Counted from the stretch's first letter, positions 45,398 to 54,243 are shown. The stretch is 64,000 bases of DNA from Hypnocyclicus thermotrophus (GCF_004365575.1 NZ_SOBG01000003.1:124001-188000), one strand, 5' to 3'. Made by a program: numbers and translations. Notes: generated by a model from the letters alone, not told the origin.

Positions 45398-45997
45398 TTA
45401 AAAATTAAATTTATTTTCATTATGATTAATTAATCTTTTTATATTAGCTTTATGTTTGTATATAACATACGCTCCTAATAATAAACTTAAAACTGATATT
45501 AATCTTTTATCACTAATCACTTTGTTTACAGGTAATAATAAAACTAATGTTGGTAATATTATCGCACTAATTATAGAGCCTAATGATATATATCTCGACA
45601 AATATACTATAATTATAAATATAATAATTGATATTAATGATTGGATTGGTGCTAAAAATATAAACATTCCAAAACTTGTAGCAACTCCTTTACCACCTTT
45701 AAATTTTGCAAATATAGAAAAAGTATGCCCGATAACACTTATAAAGCCTATTAATACTAAATAGTTATCTTTTATTCCAAAAGTAGATGCAAAAATTAAT
45801 GGTAACATTCCTTTAAACATATCCATTAAAAATACTATAATACCGTATTTTCTTCCTAATACTCTATATGCATTTGTTGCACCGATATTTTTACTACCGT
45901 GCTCTCTAACATCAATATTTTGTATTTTACCTACAATTAATGCTGATGGTATGCTTCCTATTATATAAGACACAATTAAGAAAATAAAAAACTTCAC
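45398..45997 (-). CDS. plsY: Glycerol-3-phosphate acyltransferase PlsY
   Basis: A 199-residue membrane enzyme that transfers acyl groups from acyl phosphate to glycerol-3-phosphate, the first step of phospholipid synthesis. Signatures are GSIPSALIVGK, DVREHGSKNIGATNAYRVLG, GKFKGGKGVATSFG and several membrane helices. The start is taken as GTG 45997, 5 bases after GGAGG; a TTG at 46009 lies inside that site. It is followed by gpsA, which makes its substrate. It is the last intact host gene before the mobile region. Confidence 0.94.
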   Translation of the reverse strand: MKFFIFLIVSYIIGSIPSALIVGKIQNIDVREHGSKNIGATNAYRVLGRKYGIIVFLMDMFKGMLPLIFASTFGIKDNYLVLIGFISVIGHTFSIFAKFKGGKGVATSFGMFIFLAPIQSLISIIIFIIIVYLSRYISLGSIISAIILPTLVLLLPVNKVISDKRLISVLSLLLGAYVIYKHKANIKRLINHNENKFNF

Positions 45998-46120
45998 GTT
46001 AACCTCCAAAATTAATAATTTTTTTCTTGTTCAATTATAACATGTAATTTTACATTTTAACAATATTTTTTTTTAAATATATAGAAAATATAAGCTTTTA
46101 AGAGAATTTATAAAAAAAAT

Positions 46121-46144
46121 AAAAAGAGATAATAATCTCTTTTT
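46121..46144. terminator. Hairpin with A/T flanks, probably the terminator of a lost host gene
   Basis: AGAGAT (46125-46130) / ATCTCT (46135-46140) with a 4-base loop, A-run before and T-run after. It lies upstream of plsY and 60 bases after the stop codon of the 16-codon gene tail, so on the minus strand it could terminate that disrupted gene. Confidence 0.6.
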
Positions 46145-46203
46145 ATTTTTTAATTCTTTTTATACTATTCTTTTATTTTTTAATCTAACTACACATGAAG
46201 TAT

Positions 46204-46254
46204 TTATTTTATATATAGATTTTCTAAAGCTAATTTCTCTATTCTAGTTAATAT
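46204..46254 (-). pseudogene. Possible 3'-terminal fragment of a disrupted host gene
   Basis: Minus-strand codons from 46254 to the TAA at 46204 read ILTRIEKLALENLYIK, then stop. Two stop codons lie immediately upstream (46255-46260), close to where composition changes, and a terminator hairpin follows downstream. The peptide looks like ordinary host coding sequence. Sixteen codons in AT-rich DNA are weak evidence on their own; the call rests on the combination of position, stop, terminator and boundary. Confidence 0.35.
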
Positions 46255-46271
46255 TTATTATTTCTTTTTAA

Positions 46272-46388
46272 TCAATGCCACACACTCCACATGGCTCGAG
46301 AGGACTTATATAATGTCAACTCAACCCACTTTCGTTTAGGTAACATATTATAATAACTTCGACCGCTTTTCACTCTTATATTTACCAT
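46272..46388 (-). CDS. Possible 38-residue peptide at the element edge
   Basis: An open frame from ATG 46388 to TGA 46272. The peptide is basic at the start (MVNIRVKSGRSYYNM) and Trp-rich at the end (MWSVWH). Base composition is much richer in GC than the host. No convincing ribosome site precedes it, so it may be a fragment of a foreign gene rather than a translated peptide. I do not recognise it. Confidence 0.25.
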   Translation of the reverse strand: MVNIRVKSGRSYYNMLPKRKWVELTLYKSSRAMWSVWH

Positions 46389-46496
46389 ATTATGTAATTA
46401 TTGTTGAAACTACCTAAGGCATATCGTTGATAGCCAAAAGGTTGTGGCGATAGGCTTGATGTCCTAATTAAAATTTATGTATTTAATTTAAAAATG

Positions 46497-48428
46497 TTAT
46501 ATAAGCCTATTTAATAAATTATTGGTATAAAATATATTTCTTATTTTATCCACATCATTTTTTCTTAAATTACCTGTATGTGCACCACTTTTTCTTAATT
46601 TATTGACACTATATAAATCTCCTAAGTACTGATTATAAGGACTAATTCTATTGTTTCTGATTGTATAAAGTACACCACCTAATGTTTTTGCATCACTAGG
46701 AACTCTAGACCCTAAAAGCACTCTTAATTGTTTTTCTACAACTTTACAGTATTCTACAACAATGGGTGCAAAATCAATAATGCTAAATTTATGGATTTCA
46801 TACAGTGTTTCAGCAGTGATTAAAAATTCTTTTGCGACATTATTTAAATGCGCGAATGTTGAATTAACAAAGGTCTCTGCATTTCTATAAACAATGCTTT
46901 CTTTATTAATTATCTTAGACATCTCATTTAATATGTTTTCCATTTCTTTTTCATACTCTGTCCAGTCATCATCTTCATTGAGATTTAATTGCTCCGAATT
47001 ATTTTGAAGTTGCATCAGTTTAAATGCCCAATTTCTAATAAAATTTTTTTGAGCACTAATGCACTTCTCTATTTCTGTAAGTTTCATTTTAATTTCTTTA
47101 TGTTTTTCTAAGGTTACCTCGATTTCTGGCAATGTTTGATCCCATATCTCCCAATCACTCTTTTGGGGAAGTTTTTCTTTTGCAATTTCTAAATAAGCTT
47201 TTGCATTCTCATAATCTCTTAGTAAATTAAAAGATGATATTAAACCTTTTAATATTTCATATAATATCAGATCTAAACTATTGTTGGATGCAATGGAATA
47301 CATTTTATATTTGTTAGTATCGTTAAACTTATAAACATTTTCCCCAGCATTTATATGTCCTAGACACAACTGATACATTTCAACTGCATCTTTGTATTTT
47401 TTCATTCTTTTATAAATATCGGCAACCACCAATAATGTAGTATCATCTTCTATTAAAAAAAGTGCCTTGTTTCCCCAACCTAGTGCTTCTTCAAAACGAC
47501 CCTGACGTTTCAATAACTCTGCATAATTAGAAAAGTTTTGATTGCATGGATTTATTTTAATTAGATCCAATATTAATTTTTCTGCTTTTTCAAAATGCTT
47601 GTTCTCCATTAATGCAACAAAATAATTACCTCTTATCTGAGTTTTTTGTTTATCATCATTTGAAAGTTCTATCGCTTTGAGAAAGTAAGATATCGCATCT
47701 TCTTTTCTTTTAATTTCTGAATTTAGACATATCCAACCCAGGCTATTATATGTTGATGAATTAGGCCACTCTTCAATGCATCTTTTTCCCAATTCGTACG
47801 CTCTTATTGTATCATTTCCAATGCCAAGATAATACATAATCGCTACTCCGCACAGACCTGCATTCATGCCAAATTTATTGAACAACGTGTCCGTAATTTT
47901 ATCTAATCCTTCTTTTATTGTTTGAGAGTAATTATCTCTATTTGCATACTCAATTGCATTCTGATATTCTTCAATAATTTGTATACTCATCGGACTAAAA
48001 ATATTTGTGTCCTTATATTTACTTAAATATAAACAGGCATCTTGGTATTCTTTTAATTCCAAACATATACCATACATGTTTTTTAAGGCAGCTTGATTAG
48101 TGTCTTTTAATTCAAGTGCCTTATTACAGTATATTTTTGCATCTTTCAAGTCAGATAAATTATGATTTAAACAATAAAGTACTCGTTTTGCCAAAGCCAT
48201 GTTCACATATGTACCGGTTATACAAGCATGTCTTGAATTTTTTGATACAATTCGCTTCCCGATCTCTAATATTGTATGACAATTTTTCTCATTTTTAAGT
48301 CCTCTTGTTAACTCCAATTGCTTGAGATATAATTCTTCTACATTTTGTTCAGATAATTTATTAATACAACATTTTTTATATTTTTTCCCACTGCCACAAG
48401 GACATGGGTCATTTCTCCCAATTTTCAT
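46497..48428 (-). CDS. SEC-C / TPR protein with HEPN-like C-terminus
   Basis: A 643-residue protein. Residues 3-21 are a SEC-C zinc motif (GRNDPCPCGSGKKYKKCC). Residues about 60-420 are TPR-like helical repeats (ALELKDTNQAALKNMYGICLELKEY, KNSSTYNSLGW-type units). A coiled region follows to about 530. The last 100 residues are helical with RKSGAH (R612 to H617), an RX4H pattern resembling the catalytic motif of HEPN ribonucleases. It is the last gene of the operon, 14 bases after the membrane protein. SEC-C motifs often bind proteins or ribosomes. A toxin or effector role is inferred from the HEPN-like motif and neighbours. Confidence 0.7.
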   Translation of the reverse strand: MKIGRNDPCPCGSGKKYKKCCINKLSEQNVEELYLKQLELTRGLKNEKNCHTILEIGKRIVSKNSRHACITGTYVNMALAKRVLYCLNHNLSDLKDAKIYCNKALELKDTNQAALKNMYGICLELKEYQDACLYLSKYKDTNIFSPMSIQIIEEYQNAIEYANRDNYSQTIKEGLDKITDTLFNKFGMNAGLCGVAIMYYLGIGNDTIRAYELGKRCIEEWPNSSTYNSLGWICLNSEIKRKEDAISYFLKAIELSNDDKQKTQIRGNYFVALMENKHFEKAEKLILDLIKINPCNQNFSNYAELLKRQGRFEEALGWGNKALFLIEDDTTLLVVADIYKRMKKYKDAVEMYQLCLGHINAGENVYKFNDTNKYKMYSIASNNSLDLILYEILKGLISSFNLLRDYENAKAYLEIAKEKLPQKSDWEIWDQTLPEIEVTLEKHKEIKMKLTEIEKCISAQKNFIRNWAFKLMQLQNNSEQLNLNEDDDWTEYEKEMENILNEMSKIINKESIVYRNAETFVNSTFAHLNNVAKEFLITAETLYEIHKFSIIDFAPIVVEYCKVVEKQLRVLLGSRVPSDAKTLGGVLYTIRNNRISPYNQYLGDLYSVNKLRKSGAHTGNLRKNDVDKIRNIFYTNNLLNRLI

Positions 48429-48442
48429 CGTTCACCTTCATT

Positions 48443-48946
48443 CTACAGCTTTGTTTTTGGCAACTTTATATTAGTGTTACTACCAAGAATACTTGCCCCT
48501 ATACCAATAACCGTAAAAACAGCCACTGCGCCTAATGAAATCATTTTCCAGTTAAATTCCTTGTTTTCTGTATCTTTACTTTCAGCCATTTTTGCAATTT
48601 CCATCATTTTCTCGATGTAATATTTTTTCTCATCAAAAGGTACATGATCTTTCGCCAGACAACTTTTCAAAGCATCCATCACTTCATTGTATATGTCATA
48701 GCACTGCTTACTACTCGCTGAATTTTCATCCAAAGTTTTTTCCATGACCCCTTTATAATCTTTCAATACCTCCAGAGTCATTTTTGCAAATTCCGGAAAT
48801 TGCTCTAATGCTTTCTTAGCAACTTCTGGTTCCATATTCTGCAACATAGATGCAAAGGTCATCACTTTATCTTTTGTAATATGTCGAAAATCGGGAATAT
48901 CCAATCGCTGCAGTACTTCTCGTTCTGTTAATTGATTAATCATCAT
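48443..48946 (-). CDS. Tail-anchored single-helix membrane protein
   Basis: I do not recognise this 167-residue protein. Residues 1-130 are soluble and helical, rich in Met, Glu and Lys (TFASMLQNMEPEVAKKALEQF, KKYYIEKMMEIAKMAESK). A single membrane helix (WKMISLGAVAVFTVIGIGASIL) lies near the C-terminus, followed by a short basic tail, so the bulk faces the cytoplasm. A GGAGG site precedes tandem ATGs at 48946 and 48943. It starts 9 bases after the DUF262 gene. A membrane effector or anchor for the neighbouring proteins is a plausible inference. Confidence 0.65.
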   Translation of the reverse strand: MMINQLTEREVLQRLDIPDFRHITKDKVMTFASMLQNMEPEVAKKALEQFPEFAKMTLEVLKDYKGVMEKTLDENSASSKQCYDIYNEVMDALKSCLAKDHVPFDEKKYYIEKMMEIAKMAESKDTENKEFNWKMISLGAVAVFTVIGIGASILGSNTNIKLPKTKL

Positions 48947-48955
48947 TTTATCCTC

Positions 48956-50646
48956 CTATCCCAATAAAGCACGAATTCTTTCCGTAAGAATTGTCTTTCT
49001 CTTTTCATAGAACTCATCAAAATTCTCAAGTTCAAGTGAAATACCTTGTGGAATGAAAGACTGCTTGCAGAACTCTGCTTTTTGTTCATCATTCATATCA
49101 TTGTAAAAATCAACAAGTCTCATATCGTTCTTGCTGCCATTGCTTCTTCCTTCCAAAAGATGCAGATTAGCCAGTCTATTACGGTTGCCTCTCCATCTTC
49201 GCCACTCTTCCATAGAAACGGATATCGGCTTACTACCGTCAAACCTATCGAAGGGATGTAGATGGTCTTGCTCATACTTGAAATTTTTATTTATCCAGTC
49301 TAAACTGAGATAATACAAGGCCTCCCCTGCAACTCTACTACCTTTTTCAGTATTAAGAATATCTTCAATTTTACCATCAGTGACTCTGAGATCATTCATC
49401 TGATTAAGCATATCAACAGTAATTTCATAGTCATTTTCGTTGATTCTACTCTTCATCTGCTGTAGTTTTCCTGTTGTACCAGATTGGAAATATGTAAAAA
49501 GAATTGCTCTAATCAAGTAAGCACGGATTCCATCAAGGTTATTTCCATAATCGGGGTTATAATAAATAAAGTAGAGTATAGGCAATAGGACGTTCCAGCT
49601 ACTTGAAAAACGCCTAACTTCAATCTTCATTCCTTTTAGCACGGTTTCCAAATTCTTTAATGCCCTTTTAAATTCACTCCAATTGTTCTTAAGTTCCTCA
49701 GCTATTTGTTTGCTAATATTGGACTTTACAACATCACCATAAAGCATAAGAGCAGAACGGATAATAAAATCCGAGCCAAATCCGGCATAAGAATCTACGA
49801 GAAGTCTTCCAAATTCAGTTTTTGCACTTGGCCAGTATGCCTCAAGAATAGACATTGTTATTTCAGATTTTTTAAGAGCTTTTCCACCGCTATTGAATCT
49901 TACAAACATTTCCAAAGCATCATCCTGTTTCATATCATGTATTTCCGTAAACCGAATCAGCTTATCCACAAATATTTTATTGTACAGCTTATTCAAAATA
50001 CCTCTTGCATACTCTTTACTATCTGACGGAACATTAGCAATGGCATCTTCGATAGCTTTATCCCTAGTTGTTTCATCTTGAAATCTAGAATCTAAGATAC
50101 ATTTAATTTCAAATTGAGTTGGACTTAGCTTTCCAACTTTTTCACTGAATTTAATGTCATATTTCTTGCTATTGTACTCTTCTTCATCAACCGTCAATTT
50201 ATTCTTATTAAGTTCAATCAACAATTTTGTAACAATGCCACCTCCATTTTTTCTTCTTGCGTGCTTTTGGCGAATAAAAGCTTGACCTAATAAAGAAAGA
50301 AACAGTGAAGTTAATCTCTGCTGTCCATCAAGAACTGCTGTATTCGTAATCTTTACATCAATATTACTTAATTCATAATTCACGCTATCTGCTTGTTTTC
50401 TGCTGTCAAAAGTAACCTCAGACAAAAAATTGCAGAAATATGTGTCCCAAGTTACGTTGTTATCATCCACATGCCAAAATAAGAATGTTGCTATTGGATA
50501 ATCCAAGAGAATTGAATCCCATAGTTTTTCTATCTGCTCCATATTCCAGACATACTGCCTTTGGAATGCAGGCATAACATATTTTCCATTTTTAATATTT
50601 TGTATAGCCTCATAGATACTTATGCTGTCATCAATTAACTCGCTCA
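48956..50646 (-). CDS. DUF262/DUF1524 protein (GmrSD-like)
   Basis: A 563-residue protein. The N-terminal DUF262 (ParB/sulfiredoxin-like NTPase) has FQRQYVW near residues 28-34 and the signature VLDGQQRLTSL near 106-116. The C-terminal part has an HNH-type DUF1524 pattern: DHLHP at 461-465, NRLANLHLL near 490 and NGSK near 503. This single-chain order is that of GmrSD type IV restriction enzymes and related anti-phage nucleases that cut modified DNA. The start is taken as ATG 50646; a GTG at 50659 is the alternative. It sits in the RHH/HNH/membrane/SEC-C operon. Confidence 0.82.
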
Positions 50647-50662
50647 TTGTGATACCCACACA

Positions 50663-50785
50663 TTATTCTTTAATATTTTCCACTTTTCCACATGACATTG
50701 TTCTTTCAGTACATGTAGTTTCAAAATTGTACATCAAGGCATAGATCCCTTCGTTCTTGAAAAACAATCTACCTTGAATTTTCAC
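50663..50785 (-). CDS. Possible 40-residue peptide between HNH and DUF262 genes
   Basis: An open frame from GTG 50785 to TAA 50663, starting 5 bases after the HNH stop and ending 16 bases before the DUF262 start. The predicted peptide begins VKIQGRLFFKNEGIYALMYN and contains two Cys (TTCTERTMSC). It neatly fills an otherwise unexplained 144-base gap in a tightly packed operon. The ribosome site is weak, and no family is recognised. Confidence 0.35.
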   Translation of the reverse strand: MKIQGRLFFKNEGIYALMYNFETTCTERTMSCGKVENIKE

Positions 50786-50790
50786 AACAC

Positions 50791-51546
50791 TTAGTACGCA
50801 CTTTGATACAATGTACTTGTCTTACTGTTATCTGATTTTTTTAAATTACAATCCTTACATGATAATTGGATGTTACAAACATCATTTAATCCGCCTTCAT
50901 TCAATGACACAATATGGTCAAAATGTTTTTCATTATCTTCTAACAATGAATATAACCCTGTTAAATCCTTTTTGCAGAACACACAGCATCCTTTGTCCCT
51001 AAATAGAACTGCACGTTTTACCCATTCTGGTATATACACTCTTTTTCTTGGATTGTCTTCAAATGCAACCGCTTGTTGCTCATTAAATCTTAGTAAAAAA
51101 TCTCTATTTTGAAACAAAATGTACTCCACTTCAGTGGCAATATCATAAAGAACATCATAAAATAAGCCATCCTCAAATTTATCAAGATATGATATGTATT
51201 CATTATATGTTTCTAAAAAATCCTCATAATCAATTGTAAAATCATTGTTTATCGAAACATTTATTCCTTTATATTTCAAAATAGCCTGGTTAATCCAATT
51301 AATAGGATTAAAATCTGCGACTTCTCCTGAATTTGATATGGAATTTGCCTGCTCGTAAAAAACTCTATCAATAAGCCATGAGCAATACTCTCTTAATACT
51401 GATACTTTAGGAAAGTCCTCTGGTTCTATTTCAAACTGTCGTTCTGTAAATTCAGCATTTGTTCTAGCATAGTTAAACTCTCCCATACTTTCATTTGCAA
51501 GATGGCAAAAATAATACACATTAAAGAACTTCATATCAATAGTCAT
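50791..51546 (-). CDS. HNH endonuclease domain protein
   Basis: A 251-residue protein. The first 180 residues are acidic and helical with no recognised family. The C-terminus is an HNH/treble-clef nuclease: RDKGCCVFC, DHIVSLNEGG with the catalytic His, and VCNIQLSCKDCNLKKSD, with two Cys pairs for zinc. It starts 2 bases after the RHH gene, with GGAGG before the ATG. HNH proteins paired with DUF262 proteins are frequent in restriction and other defence loci; its target is unknown. Confidence 0.82.
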   Translation of the reverse strand: MTIDMKFFNVYYFCHLANESMGEFNYARTNAEFTERQFEIEPEDFPKVSVLREYCSWLIDRVFYEQANSISNSGEVADFNPINWINQAILKYKGINVSINNDFTIDYEDFLETYNEYISYLDKFEDGLFYDVLYDIATEVEYILFQNRDFLLRFNEQQAVAFEDNPRKRVYIPEWVKRAVLFRDKGCCVFCKKDLTGLYSLLEDNEKHFDHIVSLNEGGLNDVCNIQLSCKDCNLKKSDNSKTSTLYQSAY

Positions 51547-51548
51547 TT

Positions 51549-52070
51549 CTATTCCTCCAAATTATAAAAACTTGATTTATATTTCATGAGCGTTTCTTCA
51601 ACTTCACTCCAAATCCATACGTTATTGCCATCATCCTCAAACACCTTTCCATGACTTTTAGGACCATCAATTTTCATCTGGGAATAATTATTCTTGAAAG
51701 TTGGAACATATAATTCTGGATGTTCTTTATCACTGCACAATTGCTCCATCATTGTAATAGTGGCTTGTCCTGCAATATTAACTGCTTCAAAATATGCTCT
51801 GATAATTTTATGATTATACTGAGTAGGTTTTAATGCCCAAACAGGTATACGCTGAATAGCCTTTCCATAATAATCATTACTTTCATTTGCAATTTTCTTT
51901 GTTGCTACTTTCGGATTATAATCTTGAGATGCCTTTTCAAACGTCTTGGCAATATACCATCTCATGGAAGTTTCTATCGCATCATTTTCCTTATCTTTTG
52001 TTAGATTCACCGCAAGACAAAACTTTTCATATACATCTTCATCTATGGAAATATTAATATTTCTATTCAT
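51549..52070 (-). CDS. Ribbon-helix-helix (CopG/Arc-like) regulator, probable operon autorepressor
   Basis: A 173-residue protein. The first 45 residues match a ribbon-helix-helix fold: the strand NRNINISIDEDVYEKF followed by helices including KENDAIETSMRWYIAKTF. The remaining 120 residues are an unrecognised domain (VWALKPTQYNHKIIRAYFEA). It is the first gene of the defence-like operon. A perfect palindrome overlaps its -35 box, so autorepression is likely. GGAGGT precedes the ATG. In the operon it would keep nuclease levels low. Confidence 0.7.
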   Translation of the reverse strand: MNRNINISIDEDVYEKFCLAVNLTKDKENDAIETSMRWYIAKTFEKASQDYNPKVATKKIANESNDYYGKAIQRIPVWALKPTQYNHKIIRAYFEAVNIAGQATITMMEQLCSDKEHPELYVPTFKNNYSQMKIDGPKSHGKVFEDDGNNVWIWSEVEETLMKYKSSFYNLEE

Positions 52071-52104
52071 TGGTTATACCTCCGTACACTAATTTACTGT
52101 TTCT

Positions 52105-52133
52105 AGTATAATGCAGAAATTAGTATTAGTCAA
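52105..52133 (-). promoter_or_regulatory. Promoter of the RHH-HNH-DUF262 operon
   Basis: On the minus strand TTGACT (52128-52133), 17-base spacer, TATACT (52105-52110), about 35 bases before the RHH start codon. It lies downstream of the recombinase terminator, so the operon is a separate transcription unit. Confidence 0.85.
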
Positions 52134-52138
52134 TACTA
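52121..52138. promoter_or_regulatory. Palindromic operator overlapping the -35 box
   Basis: TAGTATTAGTCAATACTA has 7-bp inverted arms (TAGTATT / AATACTA) around a 4-base centre and covers the -35 hexamer. A related TTAGTATT-like half site (ACTAATT) recurs at about 52143-52164. This is the expected place for binding of the ribbon-helix-helix protein encoded next. Confidence 0.65.
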
Positions 52139-52175
52139 ATAGACTAATTTGTATTTACTAATTACAAAAATCAGA

Positions 52176-52216
52176 AAAACACCTTGCCAAATTATAACTA
52201 TCCAACAAGGTGTTTT
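52176..52216. terminator. Terminator between recombinases and the defence-like operon
   Basis: An 11-bp perfect stem AAAACACCTTG / CAAGGTGTTTT with a 19-base loop, 23 bases after the end of the last recombinase gene. Confidence 0.8.
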
Positions 52217-52238
52217 ATCTCTTATTTGCTATTAACAT

Positions 52239-53807
52239 CTACATCTCCACATCAAGCTCCATTCCTGATTTGAACTCAACTGTAAGTTTTTCATCATAGA
52301 CCGTAATCTTTTCTATCAATTTACGTACTATATGCTCATCGTATTCCTTACCAATACTTTTCTGATTTTTAAGAAATTTTGTCATTTCAGTCATTCTTTG
52401 TTTTTGACTTGCGAATCCAGCATTTTTAACCATAGCTGTTTCCTTCTCATCTCGAAGTCTGTAAATTTCATTTGCAAGAATAGAATAATCCTGATTGTTA
52501 TTTGCTTGCTTAAGCAGTTCCTTTTGCAACTGTTCCAATTTTTGATTTATCAGTTCTATTTCACTGCTATCAATTTGATTCATAACCACTGAAATATTTC
52601 GATTCAAAATATCCATAAATTGTGTTTTTGATTCAAACACTTTATTGACTGCCTGCACCACTGCACTTTTCAAATCTTCTTCTCGTATAGTTCGTGCCAA
52701 ACAATCCGCTGCTGTTTTGTCAAGTCTGCTAGCACATCGCCAAACAATGGATTTACAGCCATGGTTATTCCAATGGACTCTTCTAAATATATCGCCACAG
52801 CGTCCACAAATTACTATAGTGGAAAGAGCATATTTACTACTATAAACCCTCTTTTTTCCACTTTTCCCACTGTGGATATTTTTTCTACGTTCCATTTCTT
52901 CTTGAACCTGCAGATATAAATCACGTGGTATGATAGGTTCATGGTTGTTTTCCACATAATACTGAGGAACAATACCATCATTTTTTACTCGTTTTTTAGT
53001 AAGAAAGTCCACTGTATAGGTTTTTTGCAAAAGAGCATCTCCGATATATTTTTCATTTTGTAATATCTTTTTGATAGTTTCGGATCGCCATTTTTCTTTC
53101 CCTGCAGATGTCAAAATATTGTCTGCCATTAAACCCCTTGCTATTTCAATTAAGCTTGCCCCTTCTAAATACTCACGATAAATCCTTTTTACAACCTCAG
53201 CACCTTTCGGCTCTATAATTAAATGGCCTTCCTCATCTTTAGTATATCCGAGAAATCTATTGTGGTTAACTTGGACAATGCCTTGTTGATACCGATATTG
53301 CAACCCAAGCTTTACGTTCTGACTCAATGACTGGCTCTCCTGTTGGGCAAGGGATGCCATAATTGTAAGTAGTACCTCTCCCTTAGCATCCATTGTGTTT
53401 ATAGACTCTTTTTCAAAAAATACAGGGATATTCTTATCTTTAAGTTGACGGATATATCTCAAACAATCAAGAGTATTTCGTGCAAATCGACTGATAGATT
53501 TAGTCACTATCATATCAATGTTTCCCGCCATACACTCATCAATCATGCGATTAAACTCTTCACGCTTTTTAGTATTAGTACCACTTATTCCATCATCGGC
53601 ATAAATTCCTGCAAGTTTCCATTCTGGATTCTTATTAATCAGTTCTGTATAATGCTCTATCTGTGCCTCGTAACTAGTAGCCTGCTCATCACTTTCCGTA
53701 GAAACACGACAGTAAGCAGCTACTCTCAATTTGGGTATCTGTACTTCTGATGCGGTGTTTCCAACTCTTGCTTTAGCAGGAATAACTGTTATGTTTCTTA
53801 CTGCCAT
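52239..53807 (-). CDS. Large serine recombinase (third of three)
   Basis: A 522-residue serine recombinase. The resolvase domain has [21 protein letters not shown] with the nucleophile Ser, and [17 protein letters not shown]. Then come the recombinase domain, a zinc ribbon ([12 protein letters not shown], later C residues), and a coiled coil ([20 protein letters not shown]). Such proteins integrate and excise phages and transposons at specific sites. It starts one base after the stop of the short middle gene (TGAAATG). It is followed by a terminator. GC is higher than the host's. Confidence 0.92.
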   Translation of the reverse strand: MAVRNITVIPAKARVGNTASEVQIPKLRVAAYCRVSTESDEQATSYEAQIEHYTELINKNPEWKLAGIYADDGISGTNTKKREEFNRMIDECMAGNIDMIVTKSISRFARNTLDCLRYIRQLKDKNIPVFFEKESINTMDAKGEVLLTIMASLAQQESQSLSQNVKLGLQYRYQQGIVQVNHNRFLGYTKDEEGHLIIEPKGAEVVKRIYREYLEGASLIEIARGLMADNILTSAGKEKWRSETIKKILQNEKYIGDALLQKTYTVDFLTKKRVKNDGIVPQYYVENNHEPIIPRDLYLQVQEEMERRKNIHSGKSGKKRVYSSKYALSTIVICGRCGDIFRRVHWNNHGCKSIVWRCASRLDKTAADCLARTIREEDLKSAVVQAVNKVFESKTQFMDILNRNISVVMNQIDSSEIELINQKLEQLQKELLKQANNNQDYSILANEIYRLRDEKETAMVKNAGFASQKQRMTEMTKFLKNQKSIGKEYDEHIVRKLIEKITVYDEKLTVEFKSGMELDVEM

Positions 53808-53808
53808 T

Positions 53809-54243
53809 TCAACTCATCTCACTTTCTATTAGGCTATAAGCAAATTCAGCCTGTTTATAGGGGTCTTGAAATTTAATCTCTAACGGTTTCATCCAAAACT
53901 TTGGCGGGGCAGGAGGTACATCCAGTGCAGGTGGCTCATTTGCAGTTTCCTCTTTAACTCTCCCCAATGCCACTGCTCTTCTATGGCGCTCTTTCTGAAC
54001 AGTTTCAAATGTATCTCTTTCAATAATAGAAGGATAATACTTTGTCCCAGTATACTTTTTATTTTCAAGTATTCTTGATACTGTTCCATGCCATGTATTG
54101 ATACCTGCTTTGGCAGCTGCATTTTGCAAACTATCACCAGACAAATAATTTTCATACAGTTGTCTAACCTGCTTAGCACAAACTTCATCAATTACGGCCT
54201 TACCATCTTTAATTATATAACCATAAGGTATGTGTGCTGCCAC
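53809..54243 (-). CDS. Short recombinase-family protein without catalytic domain (second of three)
   Basis: A 144-residue protein matching only the central recombinase domain: [33 protein letters not shown], then [21 protein letters not shown]. It has no resolvase domain, so no catalytic Ser, and no zinc ribbon. A proline-rich segment and short helix end it. It starts at GTG 54243 directly after the TAA of the upstream gene and is followed one base later by the third gene. It may be a DNA-binding accessory or directionality factor for the two full-length recombinases. Confidence 0.8.
   Translation of the reverse strand: MAAHIPYGYIIKDGKAVIDEVCAKQVRQLYENYLSGDSLQNAAAKAGINTWHGTVSRILENKKYTGTKYYPSIIERDTFETVQKERHRRAVALGRVKEETANEPPALDVPPAPPKFWMKPLEIKFQDPYKQAEFAYSLIESEMS

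Larger units (their letters stand above)
46010..46496. other. 487-base gene-poor stretch containing the host/mobile-element boundary
   Basis: From 46010 to about 46260 the DNA is AT-rich like the host. It holds a bidirectional hairpin and, on the minus strand, a 16-codon open stretch that resembles the tail of a disrupted gene. From about 46270 to 46450 GC rises sharply and a 38-codon open frame is present on the minus strand. An inverted repeat ATAGGCTT (46450-46457) / AAGCCTAT (46503-46510) spans the stop codon of the next gene. No tRNA or tmRNA was recognised. Confidence 0.6.

Noticed and set aside
46270-46460. Considered a tmRNA or tRNA as integration target because of the GC-rich patch at the boundary.
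   Set aside because: No CCA end, T-arm or tag-peptide reading frame could be found on either strand.
53889-54191. A 100-codon minus-strand frame inside the short recombinase-family gene.
   Set aside because: The other frame matches the recombinase domain; this one has no ribosome site or recognisable motif.
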